A DNA stretch of 64,000 nt from Eubacterium sp. (GCA_024681515.1 JAILAR010000066.1:1-64000), one strand, 5' to 3'. Shown: positions 42,852-52,066, counted from the first letter of the stretch. Numbers and translations are program-made. Notes: a model not told the origin generated them from the letters alone.

Positions 42852-44922
42852 CTGACTTCCTCGCCACCAGTACCATCAGACTCCTCGGCATCAGCTGCAC
42901 TTCATTTCCGGATGCAGAGCCCTCGCACCTGCCCTCCGGATCTCCGGTGTACGCATAGATCTTCCACGTATAATCCTCCGGCAGTTTCGGAAGTCCAAAG
43001 CTTTTCTCCTCCCAGAACGCATTCACCGCACAGTAAAGAAATGCATCCTCTCCGGTATGATAATCCGCATCCGGCTCCGCATACAGCATCCCGAAACAGA
43101 GCGCCGGACCGTTTAGATCCACATCCCAGGGAACCGTACCGTGGAAGGACAGCTCCGGATACCCGCTGGCATTCTCCTCCTTCCGGAACGCGCTGCTCCG
43201 CAGCACCGGATGTTCACGCCGCAACTGAAGAAGTCGCTTCACAAAACGGAACATATCCTGATTTTCGGTCAGCCGATCCCACTGCAGCCATGCGGTGGGA
43301 TTGTCCTGACAATACACATTGTTATTTCCGCCCTGGGTATTCAGGAACTCATCTCCCGCCAGCAGCATGGGAACGCCGCGGGACATAAGGAGCAGTCCCA
43401 CCGCATTCTTCGCCTGCCTCCTGCGCAGCGCCAGGATCTCCGGATCCTCCGTCGGACCCTCCACGCCGCAGTTCCAGCTGAGATTATCGTTTGATCCGTC
43501 CCGGTTCTCCTCTCCGTTTGCCTCGTTGTGCTTTTCGTTATAGGAGAACAGATCATACAGCGTAAATCCGTCATGACAGGTAATGAAATTGATGGAGGCG
43601 CTGGTTTCCCGGCTTCCATAGAGATCCGGGGATCCCTGCAAACGGAGCGCCAGCTCCGGCCAGGCCTTTGCATCACTCTTTACGAACCGCCGAACGCAGT
43701 CCCTGTATTTTCCGTTCCATTCCGCCCATCTGCCCCAGGCCTGAAAATGTCCCACCTGGTACAGTCCGGCCGCATCCCATGCCTCTGCGATCAGCTTGGT
43801 ATGTCCCAGGATCACGTCCTGTGCCAGGGCTTCCAGAAGCGGCGGGTTCTGCATGGGTTCACCCGTCTCATCCCTCGACAGGATGGACGCAAGATCGAAC
43901 CGGAAACCGTCAATATGATAATCCGTCACCCAGTACCGGAGCGCATCCAGAATAAAGCCCAGTACCACGGGATTATTGCAGTTCATTGTATTTCCACAGC
44001 CGCTGTAATTACAGTAATCCCCCTCCGGCGTCAGCAGATAGTAAGTCCTGTTATCTACGCCACGGAAGGAAATATACGGCCCGTCCGCGCCCTGCTCCGC
44101 CGTGTGATTGAATACCACATCCAGGATCACTTCGATCCCGGCTTTATGCAACCGCTTCACGGTACCCTTCAGTTCTTCTGCCGCAAGCCCCCAGGAGCCC
44201 GTAGCCGCATAGGCGGATTTCGGTGCATAGAAACCGAAACTGGAATATCCCCAGTAATTCAGGAGCTGCTCTCCCTCATTACTCCTGGGATTCTCCAGTT
44301 CATTAAACTCAAAGATCGGAAGCAGTTCGACGCAGTTGACTCCCAGCTCTTTCAGATAAGGGATCTTCTCCACCAATCCTCCATAGGTTCCGCTGAAACG
44401 GACCCCCGATGACGGATCCTTCGTAAAACCCCGTACATGGGCCTCATAGATCACCAGATCCTTCATGGGAAGTTCCAACGGCTTATCATCATCCCAGTCA
44501 TAATCCAGCGGGATCACGCGCCCACGGATGTGGCCGGTCTCCTCTCCCCAACGGTCGCGTCCGCTGACCAGACGCGCATACGGATCCAGCAGCACCTTCG
44601 TATGATCGAACCGAAGGCCCCTTTCCGGAACAAACGGCCCGTCCATACAGTAGCCGTATTCCAGCTCCTCATAGTTCAGGTCATAAATGAGGATGGAATA
44701 GACATTTCCGATCCGGAATTCCTCCGGTAATGTAATCCGGAAGAAAGGCTCCACTTCTCCCGAATGATACAGCAGCAGATCGCAGCTGGTAGCATCCTTG
44801 GAATAAATGGAGAAGTTCACGGCTCCGTTGGAATGGATCATGGCTCCGAAAGGGTATACGTGTCCCCGCCGGTACCGGATCCCGTCCTTTTCATGTGTGG
44901 GAAAACTGTCTAATCGTAGCAT
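42841..44922 (-). CDS. glgX: Glycogen debranching enzyme / isoamylase, GlgX family
   Basis: Hydrolyses alpha-1,6 branches in glycogen. The 693-aa protein has an N-terminal CBM48-like domain (YPFGAMIHSNGAVNFSIYSK), a GH13 barrel with DVVFNHTAEQG, the nucleophile Asp in DGFRFDLASIL, the acid Glu in LIAEAWDAAG and the transition-state Asp in FITCHDGFTLYDL. A C-terminal beta domain ends in LMPRSLMVLVARK. No other glycogen genes are nearby; it sits between apbE and the NusG-II gene, splitting an otherwise typical Rnf accessory set. Confidence 0.95.
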   Translation of the reverse strand: MLRLDSFPTHEKDGIRYRRGHVYPFGAMIHSNGAVNFSIYSKDATSCDLLLYHSGEVEPFFRITLPEEFRIGNVYSILIYDLNYEELEYGYCMDGPFVPERGLRFDHTKVLLDPYARLVSGRDRWGEETGHIRGRVIPLDYDWDDDKPLELPMKDLVIYEAHVRGFTKDPSSGVRFSGTYGGLVEKIPYLKELGVNCVELLPIFEFNELENPRSNEGEQLLNYWGYSSFGFYAPKSAYAATGSWGLAAEELKGTVKRLHKAGIEVILDVVFNHTAEQGADGPYISFRGVDNRTYYLLTPEGDYCNYSGCGNTMNCNNPVVLGFILDALRYWVTDYHIDGFRFDLASILSRDETGEPMQNPPLLEALAQDVILGHTKLIAEAWDAAGLYQVGHFQAWGRWAEWNGKYRDCVRRFVKSDAKAWPELALRLQGSPDLYGSRETSASINFITCHDGFTLYDLFSYNEKHNEANGEENRDGSNDNLSWNCGVEGPTEDPEILALRRRQAKNAVGLLLMSRGVPMLLAGDEFLNTQGGNNNVYCQDNPTAWLQWDRLTENQDMFRFVKRLLQLRREHPVLRSSAFRKEENASGYPELSFHGTVPWDVDLNGPALCFGMLYAEPDADYHTGEDAFLYCAVNAFWEEKSFGLPKLPEDYTWKIYAYTGDPEGRCEGSASGNEVQLMPRSLMVLVARKSDGR

Positions 44923-44931
44923 TGGCGACTC

Positions 44932-45035
44932 CTATTCCATACTTCGCGCCTAAAGCGCTCCGTAGATTATCGCTTCGCATGTATGTACAGATTTTTTACT
45001 TTTCTCCTCTGGTTCGAGTCCATGCTTTGCGATAA
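44932..45035 (-). repeat. Family A element with compensatory stem change
   Basis: Minus sense: GATTATCGCAAAGCATGGAC, TCGAACC, ACATGCGAAGCGATAATC, ACGGAGCGC-hairpin, GAAGTATGGAATAGGAG. The outer stem is GCATG/CATGC here, whereas other copies have GCACG/CGTGC. Confidence 0.85.
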
Positions 45036-46166
45036 TCACTTCAGTTCATGCCACGCGTCCTTCAGTCCGTCCGTTACAGAGATGCTTCCGTCTTCGCGGA
45101 TAAAGACTGCTTCCGCGTGATAATATGCCAGCAGTTCCTCAGTGTCATCCTCTCCGAGAATAAAGAGCGCGGTGGAAAGTCCGTCGCTGACCAGCCCGTT
45201 CTCGCACACCACAGTTACGGATTTAAGACCGCTGTCCGCCGGCTTCAGTGTCCGTGGATCAATGATATGATGATACCGAACTCCGTCTTTCTCAATATAT
45301 TTCTCATATCCGCCGGAGGTGGATACACAGATCCGGCCGGCTCCGGGTGAGAGTGTGAGCGTTCCAAGGATGTCATCCGGCTGACCTTCGGGATCCCGGA
45401 CACCTACCTGAAAGCTACCTCCTTCCGGCTTGCTTCCGAATACCATCACGCTTCCGCCTACAGCAAGCACCCCGCCGGTAACCGTGCTTTCCCTGCCGCT
45501 TCTCAGTTCATTCACATTAAAATCCGGTGCTGAATGATCTCCCAGCGTCAGGAAGTCGTAAGCAATATCCAGGGCATACCCCTTACCGACAGCGCCCAGA
45601 TCCAGTATGATATCCTCGTGTCCTCTGGACATTTCCTTCTCTTCGGCATAGATCTCCCACATTCCGAAGTGCTCCGCGGCAGCCTCGAGCTCCTCTTTCG
45701 TGGGTACCTGAAATGTTCCCGGATCTCCGGATTCGATCCCCCAGACATCCAGCAGCGGACGGATCGTCAGATCCAGCACATATCCGCTTTTTTCCCAGAG
45801 AAGTATACCGCTGCTTACCGCCTTGCAGAGCATGTTACTGATCTGTACCTTTTCCCCTTCCTTTGCGGTCCGGTTCCACTTTGCCAGTTCCGAATTATCT
45901 GACCGCCAGGAGATCACATTTTCGTCCAGATCCCGGATCTTCTCCATGAGCTTTTGAGACACCGATTCCAGCTGATCTGTCTCTCCGTACAGCGTAACGG
46001 ACAAAGCACTTCCCATGGCAAAATCCCGCATTGTCAGGCTGTTCCCGGATCCATCCTTTTCCGATGCGCCATCTCCCCGCGTCAGGATCGCAACAACGAT
46101 CAGCACGGCTGCCGCGGCCGCCATGGCCAGGATCCCCAGGACGCGTTTCACGGTATCATTTTTCAC
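45036..46166 (-). CDS. apbE: FAD:protein FMN transferase ApbE
   Basis: Attaches FMN covalently to Thr residues, in this genome probably to RnfD and RnfG. The 376-aa protein has an N-terminal membrane/signal segment (VLGILAMAAAAAVLIVVAIL), FAMGSALSVTLYG, DENVISWRSDNSELAKWN, LDLTIRPLLDVWG, the metal/FAD motif DLGAVGKGYALDIA, GGVLAVGGSVMVFGSK, STSGGYEKY, HHIIDPRTLKP and VSDGLSTALFILG. I place the start at the GTG at 46166, preceded by GGAGGCAAAGG; a longer frame runs antisense-like into the Nudix gene. It overlaps the Nudix stop by 11 bp. Confidence 0.95.
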   Translation of the reverse strand: MKNDTVKRVLGILAMAAAAAVLIVVAILTRGDGASEKDGSGNSLTMRDFAMGSALSVTLYGETDQLESVSQKLMEKIRDLDENVISWRSDNSELAKWNRTAKEGEKVQISNMLCKAVSSGILLWEKSGYVLDLTIRPLLDVWGIESGDPGTFQVPTKEELEAAAEHFGMWEIYAEEKEMSRGHEDIILDLGAVGKGYALDIAYDFLTLGDHSAPDFNVNELRSGRESTVTGGVLAVGGSVMVFGSKPEGGSFQVGVRDPEGQPDDILGTLTLSPGAGRICVSTSGGYEKYIEKDGVRYHHIIDPRTLKPADSGLKSVTVVCENGLVSDGLSTALFILGEDDTEELLAYYHAEAVFIREDGSISVTDGLKDAWHELK

Positions 46167-46713
46167 CCTTTGCCTCCGCCTGTTTTGTAGGATCCTTATG
46201 CGTAAATGCCCCATTATGATTTCTGAGGAAGAACAGCAGCGAGATAAAGGAAGACTTGTAGAGAACGAATTCCTTCTGTTTGAGCATCTCCAGGATCTCC
46301 TCTTCCGTCGCCCAGCGCACCTGCTCCACCTCTGTAGGCTGGAGTTTGAGGCTGTCGATATCAACATCCATATTCACCGTATAAATGTCATTGAACCCGC
46401 CGTCGAAATAAATGGTCATGGCCGGCCGCATTCCTTCCAGGGAATAGTCGATCCCCACTTCTTCCAGGAGTTCTCTGCTGGCTGCCTGCTGACTGCTGTC
46501 TCCGGCCAGAGCACTGCCACCCGCCGTGATATCCCACATCCCGGACCAGCCGCTTTTGTTCGGCAGACGTTTCTGGATCAGCATCCTGCCGTCACTGCCG
46601 AAGATACATACATGCACCACAAGCCTGTAAAAACCTTCCGGCACCTTGTTTCCCCGTTCCAGAACCTTACCGGTCCGATTCCGATTCACATCATACAGAT
46701 CAAAACATTCCAT
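46156..46713 (-). CDS. Nudix hydrolase
   Basis: A 185-aa hydrolase of nucleoside diphosphate-type substrates. The start MECFDLYDVNRNRTGK resembles the Idi/YfcD-like Nudix group. The Nudix box reads G-SALAG-D-SSQQAAS-RELLEEVGI, so the first conserved Glu is Asp while the metal-binding REUxEE part is intact. About 15 residues beyond the domain end are charged (HKDPTKQAEAKGEK). It overlaps apbE, but a shared function is not implied. GAATAGGAGACC from the short family A copy is its ribosome-binding site. Confidence 0.92.
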   Translation of the reverse strand: MECFDLYDVNRNRTGKVLERGNKVPEGFYRLVVHVCIFGSDGRMLIQKRLPNKSGWSGMWDITAGGSALAGDSSQQAASRELLEEVGIDYSLEGMRPAMTIYFDGGFNDIYTVNMDVDIDSLKLQPTEVEQVRWATEEEILEMLKQKEFVLYKSSFISLLFFLRNHNGAFTHKDPTKQAEAKGEK

Positions 46714-46725
46714 ACATCCGGTCTC

Positions 46726-46746
46726 CTATTCCATATTTTGTGCTGA
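46726..46746 (-). repeat. Family A terminal box only
   Basis: Minus sense CACAAAATATGGAATAGGAG directly before the Nudix start. Only the final ribosome-binding-site box of the family is left. Confidence 0.5.
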
Positions 46747-46998
46747 CTATCTGTTCCGTTTTCTCCGGTCTTTCTCGGGATGATCACGGTAATACGCCGC
46801 TTTATCCGCGTACATGGTTTCATCTGCCACTTTGATCGCCGCCGGAAGATCATATTCTCCCACACAATATGCGGTTCCTACAGCGAAGCTGACATCCGGG
46901 GTGTTATCTGCCAGTCCACGAAGCTGCTGCACCCGAAGGTCCAGCTGCTCCTTTGCGATTTCCGGGCAGAATACCATGAATTCATCTCCGCCTTTCAC
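46747..46998 (-). pseudogene. Remnant of a GGDEF domain, cut at the GGDEF motif
   Basis: The 83-aa frame begins, after a GTG, with KGGDEFMVFCPEIA and continues through VSFAVGTAYC and AIKVADETMYADKAAYY, which is the C-terminal half of a GGDEF domain. The first half, including the substrate-binding N-terminal part, is missing: a stop codon and then family A sequence lie directly upstream, and only 27 bp separate it from the ABC-F gene. An inactive fragment. Translation could also begin at the ATG after GGDEF. Confidence 0.8.
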
Positions 46999-47025
46999 AC
47001 TTCACACTGATGCGCGTTCCGTAAA
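46999..47025 (-). repeat. Degenerate family A element at the break point of a GGDEF gene
   Basis: Minus sense GATAATTTACGGAACGCGC followed by CAGTGTGAAGTGTGAAAGG. It lies exactly where the upstream half of the GGDEF gene is lost. Confidence 0.6.
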
Positions 47026-48987
47026 TTATCCCAGTTCCTCTATCTCTTCATACCATGCCAGAAGCTGCTCTTCCAGCTCCTGCTGGCGTATGGTAAGCTC
47101 TGTCAGCAGCGTTGCATTGGTTCCGTTCTCCGGCAGGTTCAGCTGACGGTCGACCTCCTCCAGTTCCTCCTCTGCTTCCGATATCTTTTTTTCCAGCTTC
47201 CGCTTATCGCTGGCACGCTTCCGCTCCGCAGCATAGGCTTCCTTCCGCTTCAGGTACTCCTCCTTGCTGTTTCCGGAGTTTTCCTTTGCGAAGGCCGCCG
47301 TGGATACGATGGAGAACCCGTCCCGCGTCGTGGTCTGTGCCGTATCCGCATTGGGATTGTCCGCATTCTGCAGCTGGAACAGCCGCTCCCGGTTTTCCTC
47401 ATAATCGTCGTAGTTCCCCGGATAATTCGTCAGCACTTTATGCCGGAGCTCCAGGATCCGTGTTGCCGTGCGATTGATGAAATACCGGTCATGGCTGACG
47501 TACAGGACCGTTCCGGTATAATCGCGGATGGCATCCTCCAGGATCTCCTTCGACTGGATATCCAGATGATTGGTGGGCTCATCGAGAAGCAGCAGATTCG
47601 CCGGTGACAGCATCAGCTTTGCCAGAGACAGCCGTCCCCGCTCCCCACCGGAGAGGTCGGCGATCTTCTGGAACACCTTGTCTCCCGTAAAGAGAAATGC
47701 CGCCAGTGTGTTTCGGATGCGTGTGTTATTCATGTCCGGGAAAGCGTCAGACATTTCATCAAAGAGTGTCTTCTCCGGATCCAGATCCTGATTTTCCTGA
47801 TCGAAATATCCCATGCGGACCCTGGCTCCCAGCGTCACGGTTCCCGCATCCTTAGCCAGTTTCCGCGCCAGGATTTTGAGAAGTGTCGTCTTCCCGGTTC
47901 CGTTTCCGCCGATCAGCGCTACATGCTCACCGCGTTTGATATCGATCCCCAGTTCCTGGAAGAGCAGGTTGTCGCCGTAGGCTTTTTTCAGATGCTCCGC
48001 AAAGAGTACATCCTCTCCGGATTCCGTTACCGGCGTCAGCGTAAGACGCATATCTGCCCGCAGCTCTTCGGGTTTCTCGATGCGGTCGATCCGATCCAGC
48101 ATCTTCTCCCGGCTTTCCGCCCGTTTAATGGATTTCTCACGGTTAAAGGATTTCAGCTTTCGGATCACATCTTCTTCATGAGCGATCTCCGCCTGCTGGT
48201 TCAGATATGCTTTCAGTTCGTCCTGACGCTTCTTCTCCCGCTTCTCACGATAGAAGGAATAGTTTCCTCGATACAGCGTCGACTTTCCGAATTCGATCTC
48301 CAGAATCTGATTCGACACACGGTCGATAAAATACCGGTCATGGCTGACCACGATCACCGCTCCGGAGTATCCGGCCAGGAATCCCTCCAGCCAGGTGATG
48401 CTGCTCATATCAAGATGGTTCGTTGGCTCGTCCAGAAGGATCACATCCGGTCGGGAAAGCAGCAGCCGTCCCAGTGCGATCCGCATCTTCTGCCCTCCGG
48501 ACAGAGAGTTGATATCCCGGTCATAATCACTTTCCGCAAATCCCAGGCCCTTTAAGACACCTGTGATCTCACTCTCATAAGCGTAGCCGTTCTCATGATC
48601 ATACCGGGTCGACAGACGGTTGTAGGTCTCCAGGATCTTTGAGAGTTCCTCACCCTCCGCGTGCTTCATTTCCGCTTCCAGTTCCCGGAGCCGTCGTTCC
48701 ATATCGATCAGGTACTGCTTGGCCTGCTCCATCTCCTGATAGACCGTATTGTCGAAGGAGATGTCCTGGTGCTGCGACAGATACCCTATGCGGATATCCC
48801 TCGCACGGACTACCTGTCCGTTATCCGCCTCCTCCTCGCCCAGAATGATCCGAAGCAGGGTCGTCTTCCCCGCACCGTTCACACCGACGATGGCCAGCTT
48901 ATCATGTTCCTCTATATGAAAATTTATGCTTTTAAGTATTTCGACATCTCCAAAGGATTTGGAAATGTTCTGACATGCAAGTATCAT
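47026..48987 (-). CDS. ABC-F family ATPase
   Basis: Soluble duplicated ATPase of the ABC-F group, which acts on ribosomes (EttA-, Uup- or YdiF-like). The 653-aa protein has two nucleotide-binding domains: Walker A GVNGAGKTT and GGNGTGKTT, signatures LSGGQKMR and LSGGERGRLS, and two Walker B motifs (ILLDEPTNHLDMSS, LLLDEPTNHLDIQS). The linker with two helices lies at about residues 240-310, and a C-terminal coiled coil (KLEKKISEAEEELEEVDRQL) resembles that of Uup/YdiF. No membrane domain, so not a transporter. Resistance function is not indicated. Confidence 0.94.
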   Translation of the reverse strand: MILACQNISKSFGDVEILKSINFHIEEHDKLAIVGVNGAGKTTLLRIILGEEEADNGQVVRARDIRIGYLSQHQDISFDNTVYQEMEQAKQYLIDMERRLRELEAEMKHAEGEELSKILETYNRLSTRYDHENGYAYESEITGVLKGLGFAESDYDRDINSLSGGQKMRIALGRLLLSRPDVILLDEPTNHLDMSSITWLEGFLAGYSGAVIVVSHDRYFIDRVSNQILEIEFGKSTLYRGNYSFYREKREKKRQDELKAYLNQQAEIAHEEDVIRKLKSFNREKSIKRAESREKMLDRIDRIEKPEELRADMRLTLTPVTESGEDVLFAEHLKKAYGDNLLFQELGIDIKRGEHVALIGGNGTGKTTLLKILARKLAKDAGTVTLGARVRMGYFDQENQDLDPEKTLFDEMSDAFPDMNNTRIRNTLAAFLFTGDKVFQKIADLSGGERGRLSLAKLMLSPANLLLLDEPTNHLDIQSKEILEDAIRDYTGTVLYVSHDRYFINRTATRILELRHKVLTNYPGNYDDYEENRERLFQLQNADNPNADTAQTTTRDGFSIVSTAAFAKENSGNSKEEYLKRKEAYAAERKRASDKRKLEKKISEAEEELEEVDRQLNLPENGTNATLLTELTIRQQELEEQLLAWYEEIEELG

Positions 48988-48990
48988 AGT

Positions 48991-50343
48991 TTATATTCTC
49001 TCCAATGCTTCCAGGATCGTGGACACATATACCAGCTCTGCCTTCAGATCCGGAATGCTACCGGCTTTTCCCGCCTTGGGCAGGATCACGCGTCTGTAAC
49101 CGAGTTTATCGGCTTCCTTTACCCGCTGCAGGATGTTCTGCACGCCGCGGATCTCACCGGCCAGACCGACTTCGCCGATGATCACGGTATCATCTCCCAC
49201 CGGACGGTTTCGATAGCTGGATGCAATGGCGCAAATGATCCCGAGATCGGACGCGGGATCGCTGACCTTCAGGCCCCCGGCTATGCTGACATAGCAGTCG
49301 CAGCCGGACAGGTTGATCCCGCCTCTTTTCTCCAGCACAGCCATCAGCAGATTCACCCGGTTATAGTCCACGCCCAGGGAGGTTCTCCGGGGCATGTTGA
49401 AATTCGAATCACTGACCAGGGCCTGAAGTTCCAGCAGCACGGCTCTGGTTCCTTCCATGGAACTGATGACCACAGAGCCCGGTGCCTCCACCGGACGTCC
49501 TGTCAGGAACATCTGAGAAGGATTGGACACCTCTTCCAGACCGGTCTCCGTCATGTTGAAGACACCGATCTCATTCGTGGAACCGAAACGGTTTTTCACT
49601 GCCCGAAGCATCCGGAAACCGGAATTGTCATCCCCTTCGAAATACAGCACACAGTCCACCATATGCTCCAAGGTTCTGGGGCCTGCCACCGTTCCTTCCT
49701 TGGTCACATGACCGACGATGAACACCGCAACGTTCAGACGTTTTGCGATCTGCATGAGACGGCTGGTCACCTCACGAACCTGTGTCACGCTTCCCGGAAC
49801 ATTGTCCAGCTCCGGCACAAACATGGTCTGGATGGAGTCGATCACCACCACATCCGGACTGTTCTTCTCGATGGCCTGCTCCGCATTGGAGAGGTCTCCA
49901 TCCGACAGCAGAAGGATCTTCTCATCATAAGCCCCCAGCCGGACGCCCCGCATCTTGATCTGGGACAGCGACTCCTCGCCGGAGACGTAGAGCACCTTCT
50001 CCTCATCCGCCACAAGACATTTGCACATTTCCAGAAGCAGGGTAGACTTCCCGATGCCCGGATCACCACCCACCAGCACCAGCGAACCCCGGACGATACC
50101 ACCGCCCAGCACACGGTCCAGCTCTCCGATATTCGTGAACATCCGGCTCTCCTGAGCTGAGGTAACCTCGGTAATGCTCACGGCCTCCGGTCTCTCACCG
50201 GTGGGAACCGTGTTGCTCCTTTTTTTAATTGTGATCTTCTCTTCCGCAAAGGTGTTCCACTGCCGGCAGCCCGGGCACTGGCCCATCCATTTAGCGGATT
50301 CATAGCCGCATTCCTTGCAGAAGAAAACTTGCTTTTCCTTCAC
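48991..50343 (-). CDS. radA: DNA repair protein RadA
   Basis: RecA-like branch-migration helicase for recombination repair. The 450-aa protein has the zinc finger CKECGYESAKWMGQCPGC, Walker A GGDPGIGKSTL, the RadA-specific KNRFGSTNEIGVF and a Lon-type C-terminal domain (GCDCYVSIAGGLKVSDPASD and GLAGEIRGV). It follows the MuiA-like gene by 58 bp; that gap has a small hairpin near 50376-50398. Only 3 bp separate it from the ABC-F gene. Confidence 0.97.
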   Translation of the reverse strand: MKEKQVFFCKECGYESAKWMGQCPGCRQWNTFAEEKITIKKRSNTVPTGERPEAVSITEVTSAQESRMFTNIGELDRVLGGGIVRGSLVLVGGDPGIGKSTLLLEMCKCLVADEEKVLYVSGEESLSQIKMRGVRLGAYDEKILLLSDGDLSNAEQAIEKNSPDVVVIDSIQTMFVPELDNVPGSVTQVREVTSRLMQIAKRLNVAVFIVGHVTKEGTVAGPRTLEHMVDCVLYFEGDDNSGFRMLRAVKNRFGSTNEIGVFNMTETGLEEVSNPSQMFLTGRPVEAPGSVVISSMEGTRAVLLELQALVSDSNFNMPRRTSLGVDYNRVNLLMAVLEKRGGINLSGCDCYVSIAGGLKVSDPASDLGIICAIASSYRNRPVGDDTVIIGEVGLAGEIRGVQNILQRVKEADKLGYRRVILPKAGKAGSIPDLKAELVYVSTILEALERI

Positions 50344-50401
50344 ACTACTACCTCTTGTATCATCTTATTCTCTTCGTCACCCTGCTTTACAGAGTGACCT
50401 T

Positions 50402-52021
50402 TCACTCTACGACACTTCCGCACTCCGGGCAGAATTTTCCTGCCACCGGCGTTCCACAGTTCGGACAGAAGCGGGTCTTCGCCTTGATGACTCTTCTTCG
50501 CTCCGAAAGATTCTTGTCCTTCGGCCAGGAGATGCTGTACTCGATCACCAGCTCCAAAGTCTGATCCGGCTCCGCCTTGATCTCCCATTTTACCTCACCG
50601 CTGTCCTCATCCAAAATACCCTCGGAAAGATTCAGCTTTTCCACCTCGATGGATTTCTCGGTGGATACCGGAACCTGATCCTTGATCAGTGCACTGACCG
50701 GTTCCGAAGAAGTATTGACGATTTTGATCTCGGTTCGGCAGAGCTGTTTTTTGCTGCTCTTCAGGAAGCCTTCCTGGGTCTTCTTCGGTGCCTCGGTTCG
50801 AACCACCGTGAGGCGTTCGTCCTGCCCGAGCGACAACGTCAGAAGGTCGGTATCCGCATTCGGATCCACCCAGACTTCTCCCGCAAATGCATCACGGAGA
50901 TAAACCGCCGCATCAGCCGGAGGAAGCGGCCATTCCGAAGCCACGATCTCCGCCGTAAGATAGCATTTATTGTCCACAGACGGAACCGCCAGCACATGAT
51001 AACCGGCTTTCACCGTGAAGAACTGCAGATCCGCGATATTTCCGTCCGTATCATTCAGGATGTCTCTCAGATTCGGCAGCTGAAATGCCGTCATGGTTTC
51101 TTCCTCAGAAACATCGGCCGTATCCATTTTCAGAGACGCCATGCCCATCAGCATCTGCGGAGCCGCAGCTCCTGCAGCCGCCTCTTCTTCCACGCAGCAA
51201 TCATCCATCGGCATTGCGCCCATGGCCTTCATACGGGAGCTCCGTCTCGGCGGCTCATAAGTATAGAGGGAGAGCTCACGACTGGGCAGTACCGGAAGAT
51301 CATTTGATACCGAGGGATTCCCGGTATAAAGCGACGTCTTCACCTGCAGCCAGTCCTCCCCTGAGTTTTGCAGGATCTGCCCCTTCATACGGACATCCAG
51401 AGGACTCTTGTCATCCGTATACTGGATCTCATACTTCGGCGTCCAGCAGGCCTGCGTCTCCTGATACTGCAGAAGGAAAGGTACCTTCATATCCTCTTCC
51501 ACATTCAGCTCCGCCATGATCAGCGGTTTCCTCTCCTTTGTCACCGCCTCATCATATTTCTCCTGCAGCTCTGCCTTCTTCTCCGACAGTGCATCCAGCT
51601 GACGATGCAAGTCCAGGAGCTGCTCCGGAAGCGCCGACATGATCTTCTCCTGCTCTTCGATGGAAATGTTTGTCCGATTGGAGAAGTCTCCGTTCTTCTT
51701 CCGAAGTTCCAGCATCATATTGCAGGTCTCGATCTGATACGCGACCTCATCCATCTGCTTTTTGAGGATCTCCGATTCCGTCTTTCCGATCCCATTCTCA
51801 GAGTCCTTGTCTTTTACCGCTTCCATATCCACGATCTGGATATTGATCGCACGGATTTTCTCCGGAAATTTCAGCTTAAAGCTTCCCGTGTCCGCACTGT
51901 TCGTCATACCCGCCACATAAAGCAGATTCCTGCCGGCTTTCAGTTCCGTCTCCCCCTGACGGATCACCATGGCGCTGCTGCGGTATACCTGCACTTCACT
52001 GACTTTCGTTTTTGCAACCAT
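50402..52021 (-). CDS. MuiA-like protein (DUF4139/DUF4140) with C-terminal zinc ribbon
   Basis: A 539-aa protein with an N-terminal DUF4140-like beta domain (VSEVQVYRSSAMVIRQGE), a coiled coil at about residues 75-145, and a DUF4139-type beta domain (TPKYEIQYTD, LYTGNPSVSND, AAVYLRDAFAGEVWVDPN, VVRTEAPKKTQEGF). The last 25 residues hold a double-Cys zinc ribbon, CPNCGTPVAGKFCPECG, not a usual part of MuiA proteins. The ATG at 52021 (MVAKTKVSEV) has GGGGGAGG upstream; a longer frame would run into a repeat-like hairpin. No signal peptide is seen, so it is probably cytosolic. Function unknown. Confidence 0.85.
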   Translation of the reverse strand: MVAKTKVSEVQVYRSSAMVIRQGETELKAGRNLLYVAGMTNSADTGSFKLKFPEKIRAINIQIVDMEAVKDKDSENGIGKTESEILKKQMDEVAYQIETCNMMLELRKKNGDFSNRTNISIEEQEKIMSALPEQLLDLHRQLDALSEKKAELQEKYDEAVTKERKPLIMAELNVEEDMKVPFLLQYQETQACWTPKYEIQYTDDKSPLDVRMKGQILQNSGEDWLQVKTSLYTGNPSVSNDLPVLPSRELSLYTYEPPRRSSRMKAMGAMPMDDCCVEEEAAAGAAAPQMLMGMASLKMDTADVSEEETMTAFQLPNLRDILNDTDGNIADLQFFTVKAGYHVLAVPSVDNKCYLTAEIVASEWPLPPADAAVYLRDAFAGEVWVDPNADTDLLTLSLGQDERLTVVRTEAPKKTQEGFLKSSKKQLCRTEIKIVNTSSEPVSALIKDQVPVSTEKSIEVEKLNLSEGILDEDSGEVKWEIKAEPDQTLELVIEYSISWPKDKNLSERRRVIKAKTRFCPNCGTPVAGKFCPECGSVVE

Positions 52022-52066
52022 AAGAAAATCTACCTCCCCCACAAAGTATGCTCTGTAAAACACAAG

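Noticed and set aside
48661-50160. Long plus-strand frame (499 codons) over ABC-F and radA
   Set aside because: Antisense to conserved genes; composition (many His, Gln) is typical of a shadow frame.
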